Shown: positions 9,665 through 20,380 of the stretch, piece by piece
How positions within the stretch are numbered: the stretch's first letter is position 1
How the letters are laid out: the number at the start of each line of letters is the position of its first letter
Assembly (NCBI GenBank): GCA_024637145.1
Contig: JAGXFQ010000030.1
Coordinates: 43,873-107,872 of the forward strand
DNA length: 64,000 nt
Source: Desulfobulbaceae bacterium
GTDB taxonomy: Bacteria; Desulfobacterota; Desulfobulbia; Desulfobulbales; SURF-16
Direction: 5' to 3'
Translations under genes and position numbers: made by a program
The notes under the pieces: model-generated
What the model was told of the DNA's origin: nothing
The model's database searches: none
What the model saw: only the letters and a program-made list of their open reading frames with translations

Positions 9665-10384
9665 TTATTCTTCTTCTTCCGGCTTATTGTACATCATGCG
9701 CTGACAGGTGGGACAGCTATGGAGCTGGTCGCCACGCAGCACCTCATTATATTGCTGGGCCGGGATATTCATATAACAGCCCTGACACACCCCATTGGTA
9801 ACCCCGACAATAGCCATGCCGTTGCGACGATCCCTGAGCTGCTCATAGCGCTTATATATGGCAGGCGATACCTTGTCGGCCTTTTCAGAACGCGCCTTGT
9901 CGATTTCCTTCTTCTGCTTGTCGAGTTCCTTGGCCAGGGCCGCCACCTTGGCCTTCTCCGCCAACAGCAGCTTCTCTTCCTCATCAGAGGTAGTGTTGAG
10001 CAGCTCGATTTTAGCAACCATGGCCTCGCCGATTTCCGTATAGCGCAGAATCTCTTCTTCGCGCTGCTTATTGGCCGCCTTGGTGCCTTCAATCTCCTTG
10101 AGCAAGGATTGATATTCACGATTGGTCTGGACATTCATCAGCTTGACCTGGCGATCCTTGAAACGAATGGTCTCCTCCTCAAGCTCCTGCTCAACATCCT
10201 TCTTTTCTTTTTCCACCACCTCCAGGCGCTCAGCAAGATCAACGGCCTCTTCCCGCCGGGCATCAATAACGGCCTGCCGCTGGTCCAGATCTCCGTAGCC
10301 CTTGGCTATTTCTTCATCAAGCCTACGGATCCGCAGGTCAATATCCTGCAATTCAAGCAGTTTTCCTAACTCTTTTTTCACCAT
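9665..10384 (-). CDS. Coiled-coil protein with C4-type zinc ribbon (CT398-like)
   Basis: Long coiled coil, C-terminal CQGCYMNIPAQQYNEVLRGDQLHSCPTCQRMMY. Confidence 0.85.
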   Translation of the reverse strand: MVKKELGKLLELQDIDLRIRRLDEEIAKGYGDLDQRQAVIDARREEAVDLAERLEVVEKEKKDVEQELEEETIRFKDRQVKLMNVQTNREYQSLLKEIEGTKAANKQREEEILRYTEIGEAMVAKIELLNTTSDEEEKLLLAEKAKVAALAKELDKQKKEIDKARSEKADKVSPAIYKRYEQLRDRRNGMAIVGVTNGVCQGCYMNIPAQQYNEVLRGDQLHSCPTCQRMMYNKPEEEE

Positions 10385-10444
10385 ACTTTCCTCACTGGTA
10401 AAGGCCGCGTATTGGGCACTCTTATTAGTATCATTTATAAAGGT

Positions 10445-11260
10445 CTAGACGTCATCATTCTTAAAACAGCGTAACGGCCGGCGTTGCAGCGTTGTTGCCT
10501 TGACAGACACCGCCTCACCGCAGAAGGCCGCAATCTTTTCACAAAGCAGGGGCACCACCACCTGCTCTGTGGCATAATGGCCGCAATCAATCAGGCAAAA
10601 TCCCGCCTCCTCAGCCCAGCGGGCCTGGCTATGTTTCACCTCAGAGGTAAGAAAAAGCTGGGCACCGCCCTCCTGGGCCAGGGGTCCCATCTCACCGCCA
10701 CTGCCGCCGCAGACAGCCACTCGGGTAATTTCTGCCGGCAAAACACCTGCCACCAGAATATCGGGCTGATCCAGGGAGGTCCGCAGGTGGTGGAGAAAGT
10801 GGGGGCCGGTCATGGCCCTGGGCAAGGTCCCGATTCTGCCAAAGCCGCAGCTGCTGCCGCCCTGGTGGGCAACCAGGGGTTGGGTTGCCAGCAAGCCGAG
10901 CCGGGCAGCCAAGGCATCATTGACACCGCCTGAGACCAGGTCAAGATTGGTATGGCAGGCAATGATCTGCAGATCATCACGAAGGGCCTGGCGCAGGAGA
11001 CGGCCCTGCACCGTATTGGTGAGAATCTGCTTGAGGGGCTGAAAGAGAAGAGGATGGTGGCTGATCACGGTGTTACAGCCGGAGGCCTTGGCCTCGTCGA
11101 AGACTTGGAGAGTAGGATCAAGGGAGACAAGAATGCCGCTGACCGGGGCAGTGGTGCGGCCCACCATGAGGCCGACATTATCCCAGCTTTCTGCCAGGGC
11201 AAAGGGGGCATACCCATCCAGAAATTCAAGAAGAGCAGTGACGGTAAGGCTTTCAGCCAT
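10445..11260 (-). CDS. Nif3-like dinuclear metal centre protein
   Basis: FALAESWDNVGLMVG, VISHHPLLF and CHTNLD motifs; start moved to 11260 because a terminator lies in the longer ORF. Confidence 0.85.
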   Translation of the reverse strand: MAESLTVTALLEFLDGYAPFALAESWDNVGLMVGRTTAPVSGILVSLDPTLQVFDEAKASGCNTVISHHPLLFQPLKQILTNTVQGRLLRQALRDDLQIIACHTNLDLVSGGVNDALAARLGLLATQPLVAHQGGSSCGFGRIGTLPRAMTGPHFLHHLRTSLDQPDILVAGVLPAEITRVAVCGGSGGEMGPLAQEGGAQLFLTSEVKHSQARWAEEAGFCLIDCGHYATEQVVVPLLCEKIAAFCGEAVSVKATTLQRRPLRCFKNDDV

Positions 11261-11283
11261 GCTGCCCCCCAGGGGCCCATAAA

Positions 11284-11314
11284 AAAAGGTGCAACCCCTG
11301 AGAGATTGCACCTT
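11284..11314 (-). terminator. Rho-independent terminator of the tRNA(CAU)
   Basis: AAAGGTGCAA/TTGCACCTTT arms followed by a U-run in minus orientation. Confidence 0.65.
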
Positions 11315-11430
11315 TAGTCGCACCCCGACCAAGAAACCCGCGTCGGATATTTTCTATTTCAAACCAGATAATTAGGGGTATTGCCCAAGCTGCCAATTAC
11401 ATTCCCGCAAGTCGATTTCGTCTAAAAATG

Positions 11431-11507
11431 TGGTGGGCCCACCTGGACTCGAACCAGGGACCTACCGGTTATGAGCCGGTGGCTCTAGCCAACTGAGCTA
11501 TAGGCCC
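11431..11507 (-). tRNA. tRNA with CAU anticodon (Met or Ile2)
   Basis: GGGCCTATAGCTCAGTTGGCTAGAGCCACCGGCTCATAACCGGTAGGTCCCTGGTTCGAGTCCAGGTGGGCCCACCA; cloverleaf and encoded CCA. Confidence 0.92.
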
Positions 11508-11629
11508 ATAAAACGCTTCAAAAAGCCAAGATATTATAGCACCATAATTACCTTTGTCAACCATATTACCTTTGTCAACGACGATATTCAGCCGTCTGGC
11601 GACAACGGCAGACAGGGGCCCTCTTTTTT

Positions 11630-12292
11630 TCAGGAAGCGTCCGGACAGACCGCGGCCTTGAAGGAATCAAAACCAATGCGGTCGATAAAGCGGCCCAGCC
11701 GTTCTGACTTCTTGCCGTTTTCCTTGAAATAGTGCAGGATCTTTGCCGCCAGATCCAGGGACTCTGCCTGGCTCAGCCCCTGGCAAAGCTCAACAGCAAG
11801 CTGAGGACGGGAAGCGGCATTACCGCCCACCGAGACAGTCCAGCCATCTTTTTTACCCACAAAACCCAGGTCCTTAATCGGGGTCTCCGCACAGTTATTC
11901 ATGCACCCCGAAACACCCATCTTGCATTTATTAGGCAGGGCAAAGCCATGAAAGCGTTCATCCAGGGCCAAGCCGAGCCCCAGGGCGTCCTGCTTGCCCA
12001 GGCGGCAGACCGTGGTGCCGGGACAGGCCTTAATGGAACGCACGCAAAGACCAACCGCATGACCAACGCCGGGATTGAGCTCCTGCCAGGCCGACTCAAG
12101 ATCCTCTTCTTTGAACCCCACCATGGCAAGGCGGGCGGCACTGGTGATCTTCAGAATGGGCACCTTATACCTCTCAGCCACAGCCGCCACATTGCGCAGA
12201 TCGGCCGGGGTAATGAGACCCAGGGGGAAATGGGGAACAATGGCATAGGTGCCATCTTTCTGCTGCACAGCGCCTTTGTCGCCGTCTTTCAT
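11630..12292 (-). CDS. Small siroheme/4Fe-4S sulfite or nitrite reductase-like protein
   Basis: Ferredoxin-like half domain plus CPGTTVCRLGKQDAL and CKMGVSGCMNNCAE cysteine motifs. Confidence 0.8.
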   Translation of the reverse strand: MKDGDKGAVQQKDGTYAIVPHFPLGLITPADLRNVAAVAERYKVPILKITSAARLAMVGFKEEDLESAWQELNPGVGHAVGLCVRSIKACPGTTVCRLGKQDALGLGLALDERFHGFALPNKCKMGVSGCMNNCAETPIKDLGFVGKKDGWTVSVGGNAASRPQLAVELCQGLSQAESLDLAAKILHYFKENGKKSERLGRFIDRIGFDSFKAAVCPDAS

Positions 12293-12394
12293 AATAAACC
12301 TCCTCTTATCTTAAAATTTTCTATACGGATCATCCTGAAGTTAGATATACTCAAAAATTATACTCGAGACCAGTGACCCTTTCAAGGCTACTAG

Positions 12395-12407
12395 TAATGA
12401 TTATCAC
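12395..12407. promoter_or_regulatory. Possible Fur-like half-palindrome (TAATGATTATCAC)
   Basis: Resembles the core of the classical Fur box by eye; in the cysK/siroheme-reductase divergent intergenic region. Confidence 0.2.
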
Positions 12408-12544
12408 CTGTAGCGTGCTGGAGATTTTCTTGCCGAGAACAGGACCCGCTCCGCCTCTCTGCCTTTTTCTCCCTGCCCGGCCTGAAAAACCTATGCCCTT
12501 TTTATAGAGAAACAAAAAGGGTGTAACCCTAGAGGAGGGTTGCC

Positions 12545-13474
12545 GTGCACATCTATCCGGACATCACCGCCACCATCGGCAATACCCCCCTTGTTGCCCT
12601 TAATCAACTGACCCGGGCTTGTCAGGCTCGCATCGTGGCCAAGCTGGAAAGTTTTAACCCCTGTGGCTCAGTCAAAGATCGCCTGGCCCTCACGCTCATT
12701 GATACCGCCCAAAGAGAGGGGCGCATCACGGCCCAGACCACCATTATCGAACCCACTTCCGGCAATACCGGCATCGGCCTGGCCAGTGTGGCCGCAGCCC
12801 GCAGGCTCCGTCTCATCCTGACCATGCCGGAAACCATGAGCCAGGAGCGTCGCAAACTTCTGCAGCTCCTGGGCGCCGAACTTGTGCTCACCCCCGGCAG
12901 TGAAGGCATGAAAGGTGCTATTGCCAGGGCCAAGGAGCTTTGTGAGGAGATTCCCGACTCCTATATGCCCCAGCAGTTTGACAATCCTGCCAACCCCGCC
13001 ATCCACCGCCGAACCACGGCAGAAGAGATCTGGCGGGATACGGAGGGGACAGTGGACATTATTGTGGCCGGCATCGGCACCGGCGGGACCATCACCGGCA
13101 TTGGCGAGGCCCTCCCCCGGCGCCGGAAAATGCAGATCATCGGCGTGGAGCCGGCAGAATCCCCGGTCCTGGCCGGCGGCAAACCCGCCCCCCATCGCAT
13201 CCAGGGTATCGGCGCCGGCTTCATTCCCGCCGTCTTGAACCAGAACGTCATAGATGAGGTGATACATGTGACCTCAGAGGAGGCAGTGGAGCTGACCATC
13301 AGACTGGCCCGGGAGGAAGGAATCCTGGCGGGCATCTCTGCCGGTGCCGCTCTGCATGCCGCCCTCACCGTGGCCGGCCGCGAGGAAAACCGCAACAAGC
13401 TCCTGGTGGTGATCTTTCCAGACACCGGTGAGCGCTACCTCTCAAACCTTGACCCAGGCCCCCCATCCAGGTAA
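12545..13474 (+). CDS. cysK: Cysteine synthase
   Basis: [38 protein letters not shown] and [11 protein letters not shown] motifs; start codon taken as called. Confidence 0.93.
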   Translation: MHIYPDITATIGNTPLVALNQLTRACQARIVAKLESFNPCGSVKDRLALTLIDTAQREGRITAQTTIIEPTSGNTGIGLASVAAARRLRLILTMPETMSQERRKLLQLLGAELVLTPGSEGMKGAIARAKELCEEIPDSYMPQQFDNPANPAIHRRTTAEEIWRDTEGTVDIIVAGIGTGGTITGIGEALPRRRKMQIIGVEPAESPVLAGGKPAPHRIQGIGAGFIPAVLNQNVIDEVIHVTSEEAVELTIRLAREEGILAGISAGAALHAALTVAGREENRNKLLVVIFPDTGERYLSNLDPGPPSR

Positions 13475-13848
13475 TCCTCCGGGCCAAAAGGCTTTTGGGG
13501 CCAGGCTTTTTGGAAAAGACCATAGTTTTACTTGCACACAAAATCATCCTTATTTATAGTTAAATTTATCGGGATCTTAGCCATGGGCAGGAATTTTTTA
13601 AAAAGAATTTGCCCCTCCCCCCGGGCCCTCTGCAGAAAAGGCACGGGCCACGGCAAAAGACTATGCCGTGTAACCAATGGACCTATGACAAAAAAACGGC
13701 CCAAAAAGCACCATGAGTGCGTTTTGGCGGGCCGCGACTGCGCCTGACAACAACCATCCTCCCGCTCCCCTTGAGGGGTAGCGGTGGAATCTGCAGGCGT
13801 ACTCTTTTTTTTAACCCCCTGCTCAAACAAACAAGGAGATTTCACCAG

Positions 13849-15069
13849 ATGAAACTCGGATTAAACGGCCTCGGTCGTATCGGCAAATTATCCCTCTGGC
13901 ACCATGTTGGTCGTAAACATTTCTCCGGCATTGTTGCCAACACCGGCCGTGAAATCGGTCAAAGCTTGGAAGATCTGGCCGCATCCATAGAAAAAGACAG
14001 CAGCTATGGCCGCCTCAGCACTTTTTTACATGGCTGGAAAGGGGGCAGGGTTATTGAGAACATCAATCACGCCGAAGGCACCATGACCGTCAACGGCATG
14101 CCCGTCAAGATTCTGCGCGAATCCCGCAACCCCAAGGATATCAAGTGGAAAGAAAATGACGTGCGCGTCGTGGTGGACACCACCGGCGTCTTCACTGATC
14201 CCACCGCTGATGCCGACGCCCCTGCCGGAGCCTTCCGCGGCCACCTGGTGGGCGGTGCCGAAAAGGTTATTCTTTCCGCGCCCTTTAAAATCAAGGCCAA
14301 GGGGATGGAGATGCCCGATGACGCCGTCACCACGGTGATGGGCATCAATGGCGATGACTATATCCCCTCCCAGCACAACCTCATTTCAGCGGCCTCCTGC
14401 ACCACCACCTGCCTCTCCTACATGTTGAAACCGCTCCTGGACAATTTTGGCGCTGACAATTTCCTCTCCGCTTCCATGGTCACCGTCCATGCCGCAACTG
14501 GCAGCCAGAAGGTCCTTGACTCCCTGCCCAAGACCGGCGACTCTGACCTGCGCAAGAACCGCTCCATCTTGAACAATATCATCCTCACCACCACCGGGGC
14601 GGCCAAGGCCCTGCGTCTCGTTATTCCGGAGATGAAGGATATCGGTTTTATCGCTGAGTCCGTCCGGATCCCCACCTCCACAGGTTCACTCATCGTCCTG
14701 GTACTCAACCTGCAGGACACCCTGGAAGACCCCATTAACCGCGCCAAAATTAACGGGATCTATAGCCAGTTCAGCAAGACCAACCCCTACCTGATCTATT
14801 CGGAGGAGCAGAACGTCTCTTCCGACATCATCGGCGTTCCTGCTGCTGCCACCATTATTGAGGGCACCGAGACCCACACCCGCACCGCTGCCATCCGGGT
14901 CAACATGGACCGTCTTGGCTGTGCCGGCAAAGGCAACAGCAATGACCCCAACTTCCTGACGGTGCCGGTGACCCAGGCCGTTATTTACGGCTGGTACGAC
15001 AATGAACTGGGCAGCTACACCAACATGCTGGCAGACCGGGTTGTGTCCATTGCCGACCAGCTGGTATAA
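13849..15069 (+). CDS. gap: Glyceraldehyde-3-phosphate dehydrogenase
   Basis: GLNGLGRIGKL, SAASCTTTCL and WYDNELGSYTNM; ATG 13849 preceded by AAGGAG. Confidence 0.93.
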   Translation: MKLGLNGLGRIGKLSLWHHVGRKHFSGIVANTGREIGQSLEDLAASIEKDSSYGRLSTFLHGWKGGRVIENINHAEGTMTVNGMPVKILRESRNPKDIKWKENDVRVVVDTTGVFTDPTADADAPAGAFRGHLVGGAEKVILSAPFKIKAKGMEMPDDAVTTVMGINGDDYIPSQHNLISAASCTTTCLSYMLKPLLDNFGADNFLSASMVTVHAATGSQKVLDSLPKTGDSDLRKNRSILNNIILTTTGAAKALRLVIPEMKDIGFIAESVRIPTSTGSLIVLVLNLQDTLEDPINRAKINGIYSQFSKTNPYLIYSEEQNVSSDIIGVPAAATIIEGTETHTRTAAIRVNMDRLGCAGKGNSNDPNFLTVPVTQAVIYGWYDNELGSYTNMLADRVVSIADQLV

Positions 15070-15092
15070 CCACCGGAGACCATCCCAAGGCA

Positions 15093-15129
15093 CGCGAGGA
15101 TCTCTTGGCCTAACCAAGAGATCCTCGCG
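15093..15129. terminator. Strong hairpin downstream of gap (no long T-run)
   Basis: 16-bp perfect arms CGCGAGGATCTCTTGG/CCAAGAGATCCTCGCG, 5-nt loop. Confidence 0.6.
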
Positions 15130-15463
15130 TCTCCCGACATGTCGCATAAAAGAGCGATGGCCCGGCCCGTTGGGCCGGGCCGGACAGGCGAGGAAAATGC
15201 CCTGACCCTGCCACCAGCCGGCTCACCTCCCTGCCCCCCCCTGTCCTCCTTAAGGAGTATTTTTCGGGCTCCTCAACTGGCAAGGCATGGTCGGAGCCGC
15301 CATCTGCAGGCCTTTTTTTTGCAGCAGCCCACCCCCTCTGACCTTATAAAAAAAAGTACAACTCCCCAGGGGGAATGCTATCATCAGGAGAGTGCGCAAA
15401 AAACAGCGCCAACCACATGGCCTGCGGCCCGGCTCCCCCCTTCTTTTCATCTGGAGACTTTCT

Positions 15464-16648
15464 GTGAAAAATATCCGCGACATTGACATCAAAAGCAAAA
15501 AGATCCTCATCCGGGTGGACTTCAATGTCCCCCTGGACGACCAGGGCAACATCACCAATGACACCAGGATCAGCGGTGTCCTGCCCACCATCAACCACGC
15601 CCTGGATGAGCACGCCAAGATCATCATCATGTCCCACATGGGACGCCCCAAAGGCCAGCGCCAGGACAAATTGAGCCTGGCCCCTGCAGCCAAGCGCCTG
15701 GGCCGCCTGATCAACAAAGAGGTGAAACTGGCACCGGACTGCATCGGCCCGGAGGTGGAGAAGATGGTTGCAGCCATGCAACCAGGAGATGTTATCCTGC
15801 TGGAAAACCTGCGGTTTCACAGGGAAGAACAGGAAAACGACCCTGAATTTGCCAAGAAACTGGCCGGGCTGGCCGATATCTACATCAATGACGCCTTTGC
15901 CGTGGCCCATCGGGCCCATGCCTCGGTGGTGGGGGTCACCCACCATGTTGCAACCTGTGCTGCCGGCTTTCTGCTCCAGAAGGAAATGGATTATTTCCAT
16001 CGCTCCGTTGCCGACCCCAAGCGGCCCCTGGTGGCCATTATCGGCGGCGCCAAGGTCTCAAGCAAACTCGGGGCCCTGCGCAACCTCATGGACCGAGTGG
16101 ACAAGATGATCATCGGCGGCGCCATGGCCAACACCTTTCTCAAGGCCATGGGATATCAGGTGGGCAAATCCCTGGTGGAAGAAGAGCTGCTGGAAACCGC
16201 CAAAGAGCTGATCTGCAAGGCCCAGGCACAAAATGTCAAGTTCTACCTGCCGGTGGACTGCGTTGTCGCCGACAAATTCGCCCCTGATGCCGAGACCAAG
16301 CGGACCACCGCCCAGGAGGTGCCGGCCGACTGGATCATCCTGGATATCGGCCCGGCCTCCACCACCCTCTTCAACGAGGCCCTGGATTCGGCAAAGACCA
16401 TCATCTGGAACGGCCCCATGGGTGCCTTTGAGATGGACGCTTTTTCCAGGGGCACCCTGGCCATGGTTTCCCATGTTGCCGCCTCTCATGCCCTGACCAT
16501 TGTCGGGGGCGGCGATACCGACGTGGCCGTGCACAAGGCGGGCGAAACCAGCAACATCTCCTACATGTCCACCGGCGGCGGGGCCTTTCTCATGCTCATG
16601 GAAGGCAAGGATCTCCCTGGAGTTGTGGCCCTAAATAATAAAGAGTAA
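15464..16648 (+). CDS. pgk: Phosphoglycerate kinase
   Basis: [49 protein letters not shown] start follows TCTGGAGACTTTCT. Confidence 0.95.
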   Translation: MKNIRDIDIKSKKILIRVDFNVPLDDQGNITNDTRISGVLPTINHALDEHAKIIIMSHMGRPKGQRQDKLSLAPAAKRLGRLINKEVKLAPDCIGPEVEKMVAAMQPGDVILLENLRFHREEQENDPEFAKKLAGLADIYINDAFAVAHRAHASVVGVTHHVATCAAGFLLQKEMDYFHRSVADPKRPLVAIIGGAKVSSKLGALRNLMDRVDKMIIGGAMANTFLKAMGYQVGKSLVEEELLETAKELICKAQAQNVKFYLPVDCVVADKFAPDAETKRTTAQEVPADWIILDIGPASTTLFNEALDSAKTIIWNGPMGAFEMDAFSRGTLAMVSHVAASHALTIVGGGDTDVAVHKAGETSNISYMSTGGGAFLMLMEGKDLPGVVALNNKE

Positions 16649-16655
16649 GCGAGGA

Positions 16656-17420
16656 ATGACCATGGAAAGAACTCCCCTGCTGGCCGGCAACTGGAAGATG
16701 TTCACCACCGTTGCCGAGGCCACAGAGCTGGCCCGCGCCATTGCCGTTGAACCCGTACCCCCTGGCCGTCAGGTCATGGTGGCCCCCTCGGCCCCGGCCT
16801 TAAATGCCGTGGGTGCGGTGCTGCGCGCCACCCCTATTGCCCTTTCCGCCCAGAATATCTGCTGGGAGGAAAGGGGGGCCTTCACCGGCGAGATTTCTCC
16901 GCTTCTGCTCAAAGAGGCCGGCGCCACCATGGCCATCGTCGGCCATTCAGAGCGGCGCCACCTTTTTGCCGAGAGCAACGCCCTGATCAACAAACGGCTT
17001 CGAGGCGCCCTCCGTTTTGAGATCATTCCCCTGCTCTGCATTGGCGAAACCATGGCGGAGAGGGAGGATAACGCCACCGAAGAGGTTCTTGAAAAACAGC
17101 TGCGTCAGGGCCTAGCAGGGGTCACTCTCAAAAGCGGCCACCAGATCATTATCGCCTATGAACCGGTATGGGCCATTGGCACCGGCAGGACGGCCTCGGC
17201 AGCGCAGGCCCAGAAGGCCCATGCCTTCTGCCGTTCTCTTCTTGGTGATATTTTTGACAAAGGTATTGCTCAGCAAATAAGAATACTGTATGGTGGCTCG
17301 GTCAATCCGGCTACTATTGCTGAAATCATGGCCCAGGCCGATATCGACGGCGCCCTAGTTGGCGGTGCCGCCCTCAAGGCGGATTCATTTCTGTCCATTA
17401 TACATTACAAAACGCTGTAG
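16656..17420 (+). CDS. tpiA: Triosephosphate isomerase
   Basis: LLAGNWKMF, IVGHSERRHLF and AYEPVWAIGTGRTAS motifs. Confidence 0.96.
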   Translation: MTMERTPLLAGNWKMFTTVAEATELARAIAVEPVPPGRQVMVAPSAPALNAVGAVLRATPIALSAQNICWEERGAFTGEISPLLLKEAGATMAIVGHSERRHLFAESNALINKRLRGALRFEIIPLLCIGETMAEREDNATEEVLEKQLRQGLAGVTLKSGHQIIIAYEPVWAIGTGRTASAAQAQKAHAFCRSLLGDIFDKGIAQQIRILYGGSVNPATIAEIMAQADIDGALVGGAALKADSFLSIIHYKTL

Positions 17421-17426
17421 AATATT

Positions 17427-17786
17427 ATGACCACTTTTCTGATTATCCTCCACATTCTTGTCTGCCTGTTTCTCATCGGCATTGTTCTGCTTCAGCAGGG
17501 CAAGGGTGGCGGCATGGGCGCAGCCTTAGGCGGTGGCGGCTCCAATCAGTCGGTCTTTGGCGCTGATGGCCCCATGCCCATCTTAAGCAAGGTCACCACG
17601 GGCGCCGCGGTTATTTTCATGCTCACCAGTCTGGCCCTGGCCTATATCTCGTCCCATGACTCTTCGAGCTCAGTGATGAAACAAATTTCCGTGCCAAAGC
17701 AAAATGAAAGTGGTATAGAAAAAACTCTGGTGCCGGCCCCTGATGTCAGCCGCCAGAGTGAACAAGATGCACCGGTAAGCAAATAA
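17427..17786 (+). CDS. secG: Preprotein translocase subunit SecG
   Basis: ILHILVCLFLIGIVLLQQGKGGGMGAALGGGGSNQSVFG. Confidence 0.92.
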   Translation: MTTFLIILHILVCLFLIGIVLLQQGKGGGMGAALGGGGSNQSVFGADGPMPILSKVTTGAAVIFMLTSLALAYISSHDSSSSVMKQISVPKQNESGIEKTLVPAPDVSRQSEQDAPVSK

Positions 17787-17804
17787 CGATATATTAAATT
17801 TTGT

Positions 17805-17890
17805 GCCGAAGTGGTGGAATTGGTAGACACGCTATCTTGAGGGGGTAGTGGCCCACGGCCGTGCGAGTTCGATTCTCGCCTTCGGCACCA
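17805..17890 (+). tRNA. tRNA-Leu(GAG)
   Basis: GCCGAAGTGGTGGAATTGGTAGACACGCTATCTTGAGGGGGTAG...TTCGATTCTCGCCTTCGGCACCA; long variable arm, anticodon GAG. Confidence 0.95.
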
Positions 17891-17904
17891 TTTTTTTATT
17901 GTTA

Positions 17905-17937
17905 AGCCCGTAACGTTTTTCGTTGCGGGCTTTTTTT
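17905..17937 (+). terminator. Terminator after tRNA-Leu
   Basis: GCCCGTAACG...CGTTGCGGGCTTTTTTT. Confidence 0.85.
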
Positions 17938-18152
17938 ATGCATCCCCCCACAGAGCCTCCTGACCAGGAGCGGCCCCATCCCCTTGACCTCTGGCGAACA
18001 AGGGGGCTTCCTTTTTTTCCGCTTTTTATCAGACAAAGTCCTTGAAAAAAAAATGGTACCCTCTACAGTGAGCAGAAGCTTGTTGAGCGCTCTCCTCTTT
18101 CATTATCCTTTGCAGGTGGGCAACCCCTCCCCTGACCAGATGCGTATAACCC

Positions 18153-20117
18153 ATGGCCAATCCTCCCAGTTATGAAGAGCTGCGCAAGCAGAATCAGATC
18201 CTTGTCAAGGAGGCTGCCCACCAGGCCCTGACCAGGAAGGCCCTGGAAAACGATATTGAGCAATATCGTGCGCTGGTGGAAAATGCCCCTGACCTGATTC
18301 ATAGTGTCACCCCGGATGGCTCTTTTCTCTATACCAACCAGGCCTGGAAAAATGCCCTGGGCTATACCGCAGAGGAGCTCAAAACCCTCAAGCTCATGGA
18401 TATCGTCGAAGAGGGCTGCCGTGACAAATGCCATTGCATTTTCGAGAATCTCCTGAGTGGTGAAAATATTGCCCGCAACGAGACCGTTTTTGTGGCCAAG
18501 GATGGCCATAAGGTCCTGGTGGAGGGCCAGTGCACCACCAGTTTCCTGGATGGCAAGGCGACCCGGATGACCGGTTTTTTTCGGGACATAGGGGAGCGCA
18601 GCCACAACGAACAGGCCCTGCGGGAAAGCGAGAGCAGATACCGTGACCTCTTTGAAAATGCCCACGACATCATCCAGATTCTCCAACCGGACGGCAAACT
18701 CCTCTACGTGAACAACTCCTGGCGGCAGACCTTTGGCTATGACGAAGAGGAAATTAAAGACCTCTCCATCTTTGACATCATCTCTCCGGACTGCCAGGAC
18801 CACTGCGAGGATACCTTCGGCAAAATCATCTCCGAAGAAAAGACCCATTACATCACCACAATTTTTACCGCCAAAAACGGCAGACAGGTCCTGATTGAGG
18901 GCAATGCCATCTGTAAATTTGAGGGGGGAAAACCCCTTTACACCCAGTGTATCTTCCGCGATGTCACAGAAAAAAAGAGGATGGAAGAGGAACTGATCAA
19001 GGCCCAGAAACTGGAATCCGTGGGCGTTTTTGCCGGCGGCATTGCCCATGACTTCAACAATCTCCTCCAGGCCATTATCGGCAACATCTCCCTGGCCAAA
19101 ATGTACATCGACCCCCAGAACAAGGCCTATGAACGGCTGGAAAAGACGGAAAAGGCCTCTGTGCTGGCCCAAAACCTTACCCAGCAGCTCCTCACCTTCT
19201 CCAAAGGCGGTGAACCCATCAAGAGCGTCACCGCCCTCAGCGAAATCGTCACAGAGGCCACCACCTTCAGCCTCCGGGGCTCCAAAGTCAAATGCCACTA
19301 TCAGCTGGCAGACAATCTGTGGCCGGTTGAGGCCGACAAGGGCCAGCTCAGCCAGGTTACCCAGAATCTGGCCATTAATGCCAGTCAGGCCATGCCTGAG
19401 GGTGGCATCTTGACCATCAGAGCCACCAATATCACCCTTGACGCCTCCACCATAGCCACCCTGCCTGACGGCAATTATATCAAGATCACCTTCCAGGATC
19501 AGGGCAGCGGCATCAGCAAAGAAAATATCACGAAGATATTTGACCCTTATTTTTCCAGTAAAAAGGCAGGCAGCGGCCTGGGACTGGCCATCTCCTACTC
19601 CATCATCAACAACCATGGCGGCCTGATCACTGCGGATTCGCAACCTGGCCAGGGCGCTCTTTTCACCATCTATCTGCCGGCGGCCCAAGGCATAATTCCT
19701 GCCCAAAAAAAAGTTGCCAGCCAATCAACCTTAGAGAAGGGACGCATTCTGGTTCTTGATGACGATGAGATTGTTCTGGATGTCTTGCATGAAATGCTCA
19801 CCGTCCTGGGCTGTGAAAACGATGCAGCAAAGGAGGGGAACCAGGCCATTGCCCTCTACAAAAAGGCCTTCCAGGCCGGCAAACCCTATAGCGGGGTGAT
19901 TATGGACCTCACCATACCGGGGGGCATGGGTGGCAAAGAGACCCTGGCCCTGCTTCAACAAATCAATCCGGAAGTGCGGGCCATTGTTTCAAGTGGCTAT
20001 GCCAATGATCCCATCATGGCCAACTTCAGGGCACACGGCTTCTGCGGGGTATTTCCCAAGCCTTACACCATTGAAGATCTGAGCCAGGCCCTCACCGCCA
20101 TTTTCAGCCCCACCTGA
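18153..20117 (+). CDS. Hybrid histidine kinase (two PAS, HisKA, HATPase, receiver)
   Basis: PAS repeats, [37 protein letters not shown], receiver [16 protein letters not shown]...[13 protein letters not shown]. Confidence 0.9.
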   Translation: MANPPSYEELRKQNQILVKEAAHQALTRKALENDIEQYRALVENAPDLIHSVTPDGSFLYTNQAWKNALGYTAEELKTLKLMDIVEEGCRDKCHCIFENLLSGENIARNETVFVAKDGHKVLVEGQCTTSFLDGKATRMTGFFRDIGERSHNEQALRESESRYRDLFENAHDIIQILQPDGKLLYVNNSWRQTFGYDEEEIKDLSIFDIISPDCQDHCEDTFGKIISEEKTHYITTIFTAKNGRQVLIEGNAICKFEGGKPLYTQCIFRDVTEKKRMEEELIKAQKLESVGVFAGGIAHDFNNLLQAIIGNISLAKMYIDPQNKAYERLEKTEKASVLAQNLTQQLLTFSKGGEPIKSVTALSEIVTEATTFSLRGSKVKCHYQLADNLWPVEADKGQLSQVTQNLAINASQAMPEGGILTIRATNITLDASTIATLPDGNYIKITFQDQGSGISKENITKIFDPYFSSKKAGSGLGLAISYSIINNHGGLITADSQPGQGALFTIYLPAAQGIIPAQKKVASQSTLEKGRILVLDDDEIVLDVLHEMLTVLGCENDAAKEGNQAIALYKKAFQAGKPYSGVIMDLTIPGGMGGKETLALLQQINPEVRAIVSSGYANDPIMANFRAHGFCGVFPKPYTIEDLSQALTAIFSPT

Positions 20118-20380
20118 GATTCCCCTTTCCGAAACCTCTCCTTCCAGCTGGCTCCAAAAGCCCTTCCCCTTCTTTATCAGTATATTCTTTTATCTCTTTG
20201 GCTCTGCAAAGGGCAGAGGCCATGCCTTGCCCCGCACCGCCTACCCTCAATGGGGGGAAAGCCCTCTTCTTTTTTTGAGTTGCTGTTCTTCAGCCAAGCA
20301 TTTAGAATAAAATAAATAAGTTATCTTTTTTTCAAAAGCCAAACCTTGTGCGGGCCCTAAAAAAAAGAGGAGAAGATCAC

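Noticed and set aside
13785-13800. Shared GAATCTGCAGGCGTA string also present near 33980
   Set aside because: About 15 nt match at two places only; not enough to call a repeat family.
18063-19724. 553-aa minus-strand ORF
   Set aside because: Antisense shadow of the hybrid histidine kinase; Gly/Asp-rich low-specificity sequence with no motif.
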